Assembly: GCA_002763335.1 (NCBI GenBank) | Contig: PEYS01000126.1 | Span: 1 to 10,333 of the forward strand | Length of the DNA stretch: 10,333 bases | Direction of reading: 5' to 3' | Origin: Candidatus Woesearchaeota archaeon CG08_land_8_20_14_0_20_47_9 | GTDB lineage: Archaea; Nanobdellota; Nanobdellia; Woesearchaeales; CG1-02-47-18 | Notes under the pieces: model-generated | Databases searched by the model: none | The model's input: the letters and a program-made list of their open reading frames with translations, nothing else | Told to the model about the DNA's origin: nothing | Part shown: piece after piece, positions 1 to 4,838 of the stretch | How the letters are laid out: every line of letters begins with the position of its first letter | Position numbering within the stretch: position 1 is the first letter of the stretch | Program-made: the position numbers and the translations under genes

Positions 1-1299
1 TTCAATATCAAGCATCTCCTCCTCGCCAGTCCTCATATCCCTCAGCTTTAGTTTACCTTCCTTTAACTCGCGAGGGCCGATGATTAGGGTAAAGGGGATT
101 CCCATTGAGTTTGCATAGCTCAGGTTGTTGCTTATGCCTCTGCCTAAGAGGTCCATATCCACCTTAAGGCCCTGGGAGCGGAGCTTCATTGCTATGTCCA
201 TGCTCTCCTTGAGTGTCTTTATTGGTATGATATACACTTCTAGCAGGCTCTTCCTCTTTTCAATCTTGCCTGCTGCAACAAGGGCATCATAGATTGGCTC
301 AATGCCGAAGCTTATGCCAACTGCAGGGTACTTGCCCCTGCCCAGGAAAAGCCCTATCATCTTGTCGTATCTGCCCCCGCCTGCAACAGAGCTTATTACA
401 GGGGAGTCAGCAAGGTAGGCCTCAAAGACAGTGCCTGTGTAGTATTCTAAGCCTCGTGCAAGTGAGATGTCAAGCATAACATTTGCTATGTTCAGGTCTT
501 TAATGCAGGAGAAGAGCTCTCTCAGCTCTTTTATACCCTCCTTGCCTTCTCTTGTTTTAATAAGCGTGTTGAGCTTGGACAGGAGCTCTTCATTCAGCTC
601 CTCAGAATCAAAGATTTCTCTAAGCTTCTTTATTGAGTCATTCAATACACCAATGTCCTTAAGCTCATCTGAGACTGCCTCAAAGCCTATTTTTGTGAGC
701 TTGTCTATGGCTAGGATTGCCCTCATTGCATTACCCTTTTTTACACCTGTATAAGATAAGATGCCATTGAGGAGCTTGCGGTTGTTTATCTTTATAACAA
801 CATCCAGGTTAAGCCTTGAGAATACTGTGTAGGCGATTGTGACGATCTCTGCATCTGCAATCATTGAGGGCACGCCGACAATGTCAACATCGCACTGTAA
901 AAACTCGCGGTAACGCCCGAGCTTAATCGGGCCGTCACGCCATACATTCTGCATCTGGTAGCGCTTGAACGGCATCTTTAGCTGCGGGTTCATGCCCACT
1001 ACTCGAGCCATTGGCACGGTTACATCGTATCTTAGGCCGAGATTGCGGTTGCCCTGATCCTTGAGCCTGAATATCTCCTTGAGGATCCCCTCGCCCCCTG
1101 CAAACTTTGCAGTTAGAACTGAGAGCCTTTCAAGTGCAGGTGTCTCGAGGGGGGCATAGCCGAATGATTCAAATACCTGCCTGAGCATGTCGGTTATCTG
1201 CTGTCTTGGGATCTTGTCTTCTGGCAGTAAATCACGAACACCTCGGGCTGTCTGAAGTAAATGCACTTCATCAGAATCAGGCCTATTCTTATTAGCCAT
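1..1299 (-). CDS. hisS: Histidyl-tRNA synthetase (HisRS), C-terminus cut by window edge
   Basis: Cytoplasmic class II synthetase that charges tRNA-His with histidine using ATP. The 433 residues present, read from the ATG at 1299, show motif 1 around residues 44-56, motif 2 at about 112-134 (KRYQMQNVWRD through GRYREFLQCDVD), the histidine-specific loop RGLEYYTG at 282-289 with its catalytic Arg282, GGGRYD at 308-313, motif 3 at 326-340, and an anticodon-binding domain from about 354 (EVYIIPI). Archaeal HisRS is usually a little over 400 residues, so only a short tail is missing. The start is fixed by a strong ribosome binding site, GAGGTGAT, 4 nt upstream. Two oddities: the usual Asp of RGLDYYTG is Glu here, and motif 3 reads FGIEPIYDAL, with Pro335 where class II enzymes normally carry an ATP-binding Arg. 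tRNA-His lies upstream on the same strand. The assignment is secure. Confidence 0.96.
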   Translation of the reverse strand, partial: MANKNRPDSDEVHLLQTARGVRDLLPEDKIPRQQITDMLRQVFESFGYAPLETPALERLSVLTAKFAGGEGILKEIFRLKDQGNRNLGLRYDVTVPMARVVGMNPQLKMPFKRYQMQNVWRDGPIKLGRYREFLQCDVDIVGVPSMIADAEIVTIAYTVFSRLNLDVVIKINNRKLLNGILSYTGVKKGNAMRAILAIDKLTKIGFEAVSDELKDIGVLNDSIKKLREIFDSEELNEELLSKLNTLIKTREGKEGIKELRELFSCIKDLNIANVMLDISLARGLEYYTGTVFEAYLADSPVISSVAGGGRYDKMIGLFLGRGKYPAVGISFGIEPIYDALVAAGKIEKRKSLLEVYIIPIKTLKESMDIAMKLRSQGLKVDMDLLGRGISNNLSYANSMGIPFTLIIGPRELKEGKLKLRDMRTGEEEMLDIE

Positions 1300-1303
1300 A
1301 CCA

Positions 1304-1311
1304 ATCACCTC
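1304..1311 (-). promoter_or_regulatory. Strong ribosome binding site of hisS
   Basis: On the minus strand GAGGTGAT ends 4 nt before the hisS ATG. It matches the archaeal anti-Shine-Dalgarno sequence over 8 bases. hisS is therefore translated from a leadered mRNA, consistent with a transcript starting well upstream. I see no convincing TATA box between hisS and tRNA-His. Confidence 0.8.
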
Positions 1312-1327
1312 TATCAATACAGAAATC

Positions 1328-1415
1328 GTCAAAAGCTCGCCCGCACAAAGCAAGCGGGGGCATGCTCGCTCCTCGCAAGATGGGCGAGCTTCTTGCAGCA
1401 AGGCGAGCTTTTGAC
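1328..1415. repeat. Palindromic element type A, copy 1
   Basis: Perfect 14-bp inverted arms, GTCAAAAGCTCGCC (1328-1341) and GGCGAGCTTTTGAC (1402-1415), enclose about 60 nt. A second internal GGGCGAGCT (1382-1390) can pair with the same left arm over 9 bp, so two alternative hairpins are possible. A second copy at 4605-4703 shares the arms, the block GGGGCATGCTCGCTC and the right-hand block GGGCGAGCTTCTTGCAGCAA, while the rest differs. In the minus direction the element lies between tRNA-His and the hisS ribosome binding site. Confidence 0.85.
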
Positions 1416-1416
1416 T

Positions 1417-1512
1417 CCTGCCGTAAGGCAGGTCCAGAAGACCGGAGGTCTTCTCGTACCTGCCGTAAGGCAGGTCCAGAAGACCAAGGTATCCGTACCT
1501 GCCGTAAGGCAA
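1417..1512. repeat. Tandem CCTGCC-GTAA-GGCAGG hairpins, three copies
   Basis: The palindrome CCTGCCGTAAGGCAGG occurs at 1417-1432 and 1459-1474, and imperfectly at 1498-1512, at spacings of 42 and 39 bp. Each can fold as a 6-bp stem with a 4-nt loop. Read on the plus strand the loop is GTAA, a GNRA-type tetraloop. Between copies 1 and 2 there is another 8-bp hairpin, AGAAGACC (1436-1443) with GGTCTTCT (1447-1454). The flank GTCCAGAAGACC is repeated after copies 1 and 2. The array lies directly against element A copy 1. Confidence 0.75.
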
Positions 1513-1537
1513 GCCCAAACGCTTTGTTTTCTCGTGG

Positions 1538-1586
1538 CCGAATGGAATCAAACGCTCTGGCGAGTACACCGATGGAATGACTGCAT
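1538..1586. repeat. Degenerate element E, copy 1
   Basis: This stretch starts CCGAATGGAATC and ends TGGAATGACTGCAT. A similar stretch at 4706-4760 starts CCGAATGAAACC and ends TGGAATGACTGTAT. The middle differs: copy 2 holds a 14-bp palindrome and copy 1 does not. Both copies lie on the same side of a type A element, which suggests the hairpin cluster was duplicated as a unit and then diverged. Confidence 0.45.
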
Positions 1587-1591
1587 GCAAA

Positions 1592-1663
1592 GGCCGTAGC
1601 CGGGAATCGAACCCGGGCCTCAGGCTCCACAGGCCAACATGCTACCATTACACCACTACAGCC
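1592..1663 (-). tRNA. tRNA-His (GUG)
   Basis: Folded on the minus strand, the acceptor GCTGTAG pairs fully with CTACGGC, with the extra G-1 typical of tRNA-His opposite discriminator C73. The anticodon loop CTGTGGA gives anticodon GUG. The T arm is CCGGG-TTCGATT-CCCGG and the D arm pairs with wobbles. The anticodon stem has a T-T mismatch at positions 28-42, and position 15 is A opposite C48, both unusual. CCA is not encoded. It sits about 290 nt upstream of hisS in the same direction, so tRNA and synthetase may share a transcript. Confidence 0.93.
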
Positions 1664-1698
1664 ATATCTAGTAATTGTAAGGGATAAAGAAGAACTAT

Positions 1699-1775
1699 CA
1701 AAAATTCGCCTGCTTGGGGCTATCAAACGCTTAGTCGGGGCTTTACCCCCCTCGCTTTGGTTAGGCGAATTTTTG
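1699..1775. repeat. Palindromic element type B, copy 1
   Basis: Perfect 12-bp arms, CAAAAATTCGCC (1699-1710) and GGCGAATTTTTG (1764-1775). Copy 2 at 4521-4601 has the same arms plus the shared internal blocks GGGGCTAT, GTCGGGGCTTTAC and CCCCCTCGCTT. It lies just upstream of tRNA-His in the minus direction and only 1 bp from element C copy 1. Confidence 0.85.
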
Positions 1776-1776
1776 G

Positions 1777-1825
1777 ACTCAAAAGTTCTCGCCCTAAAGC
1801 GCGAGCTACCCACGAACTTTTGAGT
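1777..1825. repeat. Palindromic element type C, copy 1
   Basis: Perfect 12-bp arms, ACTCAAAAGTTC (1777-1788) and GAACTTTTGAGT (1814-1825). The block AAAAGTTCTCGCCCTAAAG and the tail CCCACGAACTTTTGAGT with ATTTG after it recur in copy 2 at 4760-4807. The loop region differs but can itself pair (CTCGC with GCGAG here). Confidence 0.85.
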
Positions 1826-2014
1826 ATTTGAATTATTCGCAAGAAGAACACAGCTAGGGCTAAGAGCATTGCCAATGAAGACAATCAACTCGCTGTACCA
1901 TTGCAAGCTGGGATTAGCGAGCCATCATATATAAAGGTTTCTGTTTGTTACTCAACAGTAACTAAAATCTGCTGTTCGGAGGCTATGCATAGAAGCTTTT
2001 AGACCATATAAAGG
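1826..2014. other. Gene-free stretch downstream of the nucleotidyltransferase gene
   Basis: I see no credible protein gene here. It holds a minus-strand TATA element at 1928-1935 (separate entry), a small inverted repeat GTTACT-caac-AGTAAC at 1947-1962, the palindrome CTATGCATAG near 1982-1991, and a second, weaker TATA-like stretch (minus strand CTTTATATG, about 2000-2008). Only ORFs of 13 to 19 codons without ribosome binding sites occur. In the minus direction this would be the far 5' end of a tRNA-His/hisS transcript. Confidence 0.5.
1928..1943 (-). promoter_or_regulatory. BRE/TATA promoter for the tRNA-His/hisS region
   Basis: On the minus strand CAGAAACC is followed by TTTATATA. The same purine-rich lead-in precedes the TATA boxes at 4458 and 10175. 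Transcription should start near 1905 and run through elements C and B into tRNA-His and possibly hisS. A weaker TTTATC (1683-1688, minus) lies about 22 nt before tRNA-His and could serve the tRNA alone. Confidence 0.55.
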
Positions 2015-2644
2015 CTAAGAGCCAGCAGTCATTTTCAGTCTCTCCACTATCCCCTCCTTCCTCAGCTTAAACTCCCGAGGATTCATCTCAATGTATTTGA
2101 TGTCCTTGAAGTTCGAGATTATGTTTTTCAATCTTTCATAAAAAAACTCCAGCTTGTATTTCTTCAACAGCTTAAAATACTCATCAAAATCAATATCTGC
2201 ATAAAGAATCAGGGTCATTATGTCTATCCTGTCCTTGCCTCCCTTGACTGATCTTTCTCTGTCTAGTTCTGCACCCTGTTTGAGTATAAGCAGAGCCTCA
2301 GGCTTCACAACCTCAAAGCCCTGAACAACAGCGGCGTGATTTATCAGCTCATCAGCAGGGATTGTCAGTTCTGAAAAATATGGCACATAGATGTCTATGT
2401 CAATCTCTTCGACCTTGATCTCGTACTTCTTAAGATGATCATTCTTAACCAAATCATAACCCCTTTTCAGAATAGCCAGGTCCTCAAAGTTCTTGATCAC
2501 AATGTCAACATCCTTTGACTTATGCAGCCTTGTCCAGAGGTAGGCTGCCCAGCCACCGATGACTATGAAATCAAATTTTTTCTGTCTTAGTTGTACAAGG
2601 GCATTCCAGCTTTTCTCTGTTAGGGCACTATTCCAAAACTCCAT
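2015..2644 (-). CDS. Nucleotidyltransferase, probable toxin of an AbiE-like module
   Basis: 209 residues, DNA polymerase beta-type nucleotidyltransferase fold. The core signature is visible: IGGWAAYLW (29-37) followed by the metal-binding pair DVDIVI with Asp45 and Asp47, then a candidate third acidic residue in EEIDIDIY (79-86, Asp82 or Asp84). A basic KGGKDRIDI motif at 134-142 resembles the conserved segment of AbiEii/MNT-like proteins. Members of this superfamily transfer nucleotides to RNA or protein targets, and in AbiEii toxins target tRNA or growth functions. The ATG at 2644 overlaps the end of the upstream regulator gene by 17 bp, so the two are translationally coupled, as in type IV toxin-antitoxin pairs. 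The substrate cannot be read from sequence. The family call is good; the toxin role is inferred from context. Confidence 0.8.
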   Translation of the reverse strand: MEFWNSALTEKSWNALVQLRQKKFDFIVIGGWAAYLWTRLHKSKDVDIVIKNFEDLAILKRGYDLVKNDHLKKYEIKVEEIDIDIYVPYFSELTIPADELINHAAVVQGFEVVKPEALLILKQGAELDRERSVKGGKDRIDIMTLILYADIDFDEYFKLLKKYKLEFFYERLKNIISNFKDIKYIEMNPREFKLRKEGIVERLKMTAGS

Positions 2645-3206
2645 CTAGCCTTGCCTCCATTGCATTAAGAAATGCCTTGGCATACCATTCCTTTAAATTC
2701 CATAGGTCAACAAATATCAAGGCAATGGTCATTTCCTTTAGGTTCCTGTCCTTTTTCAGGATAAAAAGGTTTGGGGTTTTACCATTCTCTTGGAATCTCT
2801 TCTTAAGCTCTTCAACATTATCAGAGTAAACATATACCTCTGAATAGTCCGCAGGCACGCCATTAAACCTGAATTTGTAGGCTGAGTATGCTGCATAAAT
2901 GACGTCAGCAGGCATCTCTGATTCTATGTTTCTCACTGGCTTGTCAACCCTTGTTCTGTAGATAATATCCCTTTCAACATCCCTTATTGATGCCCAGTAG
3001 TAAAGTATCTTCCTCCTGTCGATGATATCAAAGCCCCTTTGCTTGATCCTTACAGAGTTCATCCTCCTTAGGGGTTTTAATGCAAGATTAACCATGCTAA
3101 GGGACATTTCCAGAGCCTTAGCTAGTCCAGCCTGCGTCATGCCCCTGTTCCCCTTCTCCATTGCCTGGAAGAGGATTTCCCTGTAGACCTCCTCTGCTCT
3201 TTTCAT
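2628..3206 (-). CDS. Winged-helix regulator, probable AbiEi-like antitoxin
   Basis: 192 residues. Residues about 5-65 form a winged helix-turn-helix (helix TQAGLAKALEMSLSMVNLALKPL, then a basic wing SVRIKQRGFDII). The remaining ~125 residues form an alpha/beta domain of unknown role, ending in IFVDLWNLKEWYAKAFLNAM. The order regulator then nucleotidyltransferase, with overlapping reading frames, is that of AbiEi/AbiEii modules, where AbiEi neutralises the toxin and represses its own promoter through inverted repeats. The promoter here (TATA at 3233-3240, about 30 nt before the ATG) implies a nearly leaderless mRNA, and a 12-bp inverted repeat lies just behind it. It could instead be an ordinary regulator paired with a housekeeping nucleotidyltransferase, but the overlap makes this less likely. 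Confidence 0.75.
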   Translation of the reverse strand: MKRAEEVYREILFQAMEKGNRGMTQAGLAKALEMSLSMVNLALKPLRRMNSVRIKQRGFDIIDRRKILYYWASIRDVERDIIYRTRVDKPVRNIESEMPADVIYAAYSAYKFRFNGVPADYSEVYVYSDNVEELKKRFQENGKTPNLFILKKDRNLKEMTIALIFVDLWNLKEWYAKAFLNAMEARLDGVLE

Positions 3207-3232
3207 TATGTTTCTAGAATAAGGGGTTATTA

Positions 3233-3240
3233 TTTATAAA
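3233..3240 (-). promoter_or_regulatory. TATA box of the regulator/nucleotidyltransferase module
   Basis: TTTATAAA (identical on both strands), preceded on the minus strand by CAGAAACA as a BRE-like element. Its centre is about 30 nt from the ATG at 3206, so transcription should begin within a few bases of the start codon. Confidence 0.65.
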
Positions 3241-3253
3241 TGTTTCTGTTATC

Positions 3254-3279
3254 TTAGAGGCGTAACTTTACGCCTCTAA
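3254..3279. promoter_or_regulatory. Perfect 12-bp inverted repeat behind the module promoter
   Basis: TTAGAGGCGTAA (3254-3265), a 2-bp centre, and TTACGCCTCTAA (3268-3279). It lies 13 bp upstream of the TATA box of the regulator gene. It could be the operator bound by the winged-helix regulator, or a second hairpin ending the purP transcript, which arrives from the same side. The two roles cannot be separated from sequence. Confidence 0.55.
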
Positions 3280-3281
3280 CC

Positions 3282-3341
3282 AATTGAGGGCTTTGAATAC
3301 CGACTGAGTTAGGAAGTCGAGGTCATTCAAAGTTTTCAATT
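3282..3341. repeat. Palindromic element type D, copy 1 (3' side of purP)
   Basis: 17-nt arms: AATTGA-GGG-CTTTGAAT (3282-3298) and ATTCAAAG-TTT-TCAATT (3325-3341). The GGG/TTT block gives three G-U pairs in plus-strand RNA and an open AAA/CCC bulge in minus-strand RNA. The loop shares a pattern with copies 2 and 5 (see findings). It begins 31 bp past the purP stop codon and may end or stabilise that transcript. Confidence 0.8.
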
Positions 3342-3371
3342 ACAAATAGCCAACAGCCCTCCCGCCTCTGT

Positions 3372-4394
3372 TCACCCCAACACCTCATCAAGCCTGCCCT
3401 GCTCTATAGCACGCTTAATCTCAAGGGCGATCCTCCTGCCGGTGCTCATTGGCATACCATACCTTATGTCTGTGTAGGGAGAGCCGTTTATGTAGAGGTT
3501 TGTGCCTGCAACGATCCTTGCAGATATCTCAAAGACATAGAACTCAAGCTCAGGGGTTACAACTGTCTCAAGGCAGAATGGGCCGAATATTCCCTTAGGG
3601 GAAAGTCTCTTGGCTGCATCAATAACAGCCTCTCCCATCTCAAAGACCCTTGGGAGCAGAGACTCTCGCAGTACTAGAGGAGTGTTGCCTGTAATATTGT
3701 ATGAAGTGTTGAGGTTTATGTCTATCTGGTCCTTTGCTGCGATTCTGCCTATTGAGTCAACATTTGATTCGTACCTTCGGTCAAGGCTCATTATCTCAAG
3801 CTCCTTAGTTAGGGGCGAGTAGAAGTAGTGTATGTAAACAGGCACCCCTATGATGTACTCCTGGATAGTGAGAGAGCGATGGCTATAACCCCTTATTTTT
3901 TCATAAAACTCCTCAGGGCTCTTCGCAAGGAAATAGCCCTTGCCTCCGGCTGCGCCGTAGAACTTCACTATAACCGGGCGATCTATATCATCTGGTGTCT
4001 TGAATATTCTGGGGAGCCTAAGACCAGCATCAGCAAGCCACTTTCTCTGTAGGCTTCTATCCCTCTCAAATGCGAGTATCCTGCGGTTGCCGAAGTACAT
4101 TATAGGGCTTCCCTCAAGCTCTTCGCTGTTAACGTAGGCAACAAATGAGGCATGCGGTATAATGATTGCATTCTTCCTAACCAATTCATTTTCAACCGAG
4201 AAGAAATCGCCATTGGATTTAACAATTATGATGCTGTCTGCAACTCCAAAGTGCCTGTACACCCCTGCTGCACTCTCTGTAGCCACAACCAGGGTTTTAA
4301 AGCCCTCTCTCTTCGCCCCGTCCAGTATCTGCAGGGCAGAGTGGCTCCCCATTGTGGCAATAACCCGAGCTGTACTTGTACTAAACCCTGTCAT
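3372..4394 (-). CDS. purP: FAICAR synthetase PurP (archaeal purine synthesis, formate-dependent)
   Basis: 340 residues. PurP is the archaeal ATP-grasp ligase that formylates AICAR with free formate and ATP to give FAICAR, the next-to-last step of IMP synthesis, replacing the folate-dependent activity of PurH. Visible landmarks: ATMGSHSALQILDGAKREGF (13-32, substrate-binding GSH loop), IIIPHASFVAYV (77-88), FGNRRIL (101-107), the ATP-grasp loop VKFYGAAGGKGYF (143-155), SLDRRYESNVD (203-213), ITGNTPLVLRESLL (234-247), and the metal/ATP-binding end FGPFCLETV through FEISARIVAGTN (270-299). Length fits the family (about 340-360). SARIVAGTN differs from SARVDGGTN as I remember it from Methanocaldococcus PurP, so a paralogous PurP type is possible. 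The ATG at 4394 lies about 31 nt from a minus-strand TATA-like stretch. Confidence 0.92.
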   Translation of the reverse strand: MTGFSTSTARVIATMGSHSALQILDGAKREGFKTLVVATESAAGVYRHFGVADSIIIVKSNGDFFSVENELVRKNAIIIPHASFVAYVNSEELEGSPIMYFGNRRILAFERDRSLQRKWLADAGLRLPRIFKTPDDIDRPVIVKFYGAAGGKGYFLAKSPEEFYEKIRGYSHRSLTIQEYIIGVPVYIHYFYSPLTKELEIMSLDRRYESNVDSIGRIAAKDQIDINLNTSYNITGNTPLVLRESLLPRVFEMGEAVIDAAKRLSPKGIFGPFCLETVVTPELEFYVFEISARIVAGTNLYINGSPYTDIRYGMPMSTGRRIALEIKRAIEQGRLDEVLG

Positions 4395-4401
4395 TGATAA
4401 T

Positions 4402-4430
4402 AGAAGTAGGAGCTACTTCTTTTATTTTTC
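4402..4430 (-). promoter_or_regulatory. purP promoter with overlapping inverted repeat
   Basis: On the minus strand an A-rich TATA-like stretch (AAAAATAAA, 4421-4429) is followed at once by the inverted repeat AGAAGTAG-gag-CTACTTCT (4402-4420). The repeat lies between the TATA box and the expected start site near 4398, the usual place for an archaeal repressor operator. No regulator can be named. Confidence 0.5.
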
Positions 4431-4450
4431 GAAATCAGGGCACTCCCACA

Positions 4451-4465
4451 GAAAACCTTTAAATA
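4451..4465 (+). promoter_or_regulatory. BRE/TATA promoter of the PGI/PMI operon leader
   Basis: GAAAACC followed by TTTAAATA (4458-4465) is a textbook archaeal promoter. The predicted start near 4488 leaves about 350 nt of leader before the isomerase ATG, and this leader contains elements B, A, E and C. The alternative is that the promoter makes a separate structured RNA. Confidence 0.65.
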
Positions 4466-4479
4466 TAGACCCATCTAAT

Positions 4480-4510
4480 CTTGATTGGGTTGAAGTAGTA
4501 ACCAATCAAG
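4480..4510 (+). repeat. 9-bp inverted repeat at the predicted start site
   Basis: CTTGATTGG (4480-4488) and CCAATCAAG (4502-4510) flank a 13-nt loop. The predicted start site (about 4488) falls at the inner edge of the left arm, so it is either an operator overlapping the start or, if transcription starts a little earlier, a 5'-terminal hairpin. Confidence 0.45.
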
Positions 4511-4520
4511 CGTTTGGTAA

Positions 4521-4601
4521 CAAAAATTCGCCTGCCCGGGGCTATCCCCGACTTAAAAGTCGGGGCTTTACGCCCCCTCGCTTCGACAAGGCGAATTTTT
4601 G
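4521..4601. repeat. Palindromic element type B, copy 2
   Basis: Arms CAAAAATTCGCC (4521-4532) and GGCGAATTTTTG (4590-4601), identical to copy 1. An inner 8-bp stem CCCCGACT-taaa-AGTCGGGG (4546-4565) is intact here, whereas copy 1 has only part of it. Only 3 bp separate it from element A copy 2. Confidence 0.85.
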
Positions 4602-4604
4602 AAC

Positions 4605-4703
4605 GTCAAAAGCTCGCCCGCACCCCCAGTCACAGACTGGGGCATGCTCGCTCGCTTCGCTCGCTCGGCGGGCGAGCTTCTTGCAGCAAGGCGAGCTTTT
4701 GAC
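4605..4703. repeat. Palindromic element type A, copy 2
   Basis: Arms GTCAAAAGCTCGCC (4605-4618) and GGCGAGCTTTTGAC (4690-4703), identical to copy 1. An inner 8-bp stem CCCCAGTC-aca-GACTGGGG (4624-4642) occupies the place of a different insert in copy 1. The right-hand block with two GGCGAGCTT repeats is the same in both copies. Confidence 0.85.
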
Positions 4704-4705
4704 TG

Positions 4706-4759
4706 CCGAATGAAACCAGTGTGTTCACCACCAGTGAACACACTGGTGGAATGACTGTA
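4706..4759. repeat. Element E, copy 2, with a 14-bp palindrome
   Basis: ACCAGTGTGTTCAC (4715-4728) and GTGAACACACTGGT (4734-4747) form a perfect 14-bp stem with a 5-nt loop. The flanks CCGAATG and TGGAATGACTG match the degenerate copy at 1538-1586. Confidence 0.7.
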
Positions 4760-4807
4760 TTAAAAGTTCTCGCCCTAAAGGGCGGGGCAATGCCCACGAA
4801 CTTTTGA
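4760..4807. repeat. Palindromic element type C, copy 2
   Basis: The stem is 4760-4769 with 4798-4807 (AAAAGTTC/GAACTTTT plus two outer pairs, one a wobble). Inner hairpins GCCC-taaa-GGGC and GGGC-aat-GCCC are possible. It ends 31 bp before the isomerase start and just ahead of its ribosome binding site, so opening or closing of this hairpin could influence translation. Confidence 0.8.
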
Positions 4808-4838
4808 GTATTTGCAGGGGATGATCAGGGTGACTATT

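Noticed and set aside
294..754. Plus-strand ORFs of 61 and 95 codons
   Set aside because: They are antisense to hisS, whose frame is open and motif-rich throughout this stretch.
1328..1825. CRISPR array
   Set aside because: The repeats are palindromic hairpins of several kinds with unequal spacing and no unique spacers of constant length, and no cas genes are present.
1860..1901. Leaderless 13-codon ORF MVQRVDCLHWQCS near the predicted minus-strand start site
   Set aside because: The ATG is within a few bases of the predicted start site, but nothing else supports coding and the transcript has a better role as a tRNA-His/hisS precursor.
1292..1906. Minus-strand ORF of 204 codons
   Set aside because: It runs through tRNA-His, elements A, B and C and the GTAA hairpins, has a TTG start with no ribosome binding site, and its composition (repeated SSGPALRQV) only mirrors the DNA repeats.
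4162..4602. Plus-strand ORF of 146 codons
   Set aside because: It lies antisense to purP and extends into element B. purP has clear family motifs, so this is a shadow frame.
4521..4807. Insertion sequence with terminal inverted repeats
   Set aside because: No transposase frame lies inside, each hairpin is under 100 bp, and there is no obvious target-site duplication. A non-autonomous mobile origin is kept only as a hypothesis.
4812..4838. Upstream starts for the PGI/PMI gene (TTG 4812, ATG 4821)
   Set aside because: They lack a ribosome binding site and start close to or on the element C tail, whereas ATG 4839 has GGGTGA at 5 nt spacing and gives the usual family N-terminus.
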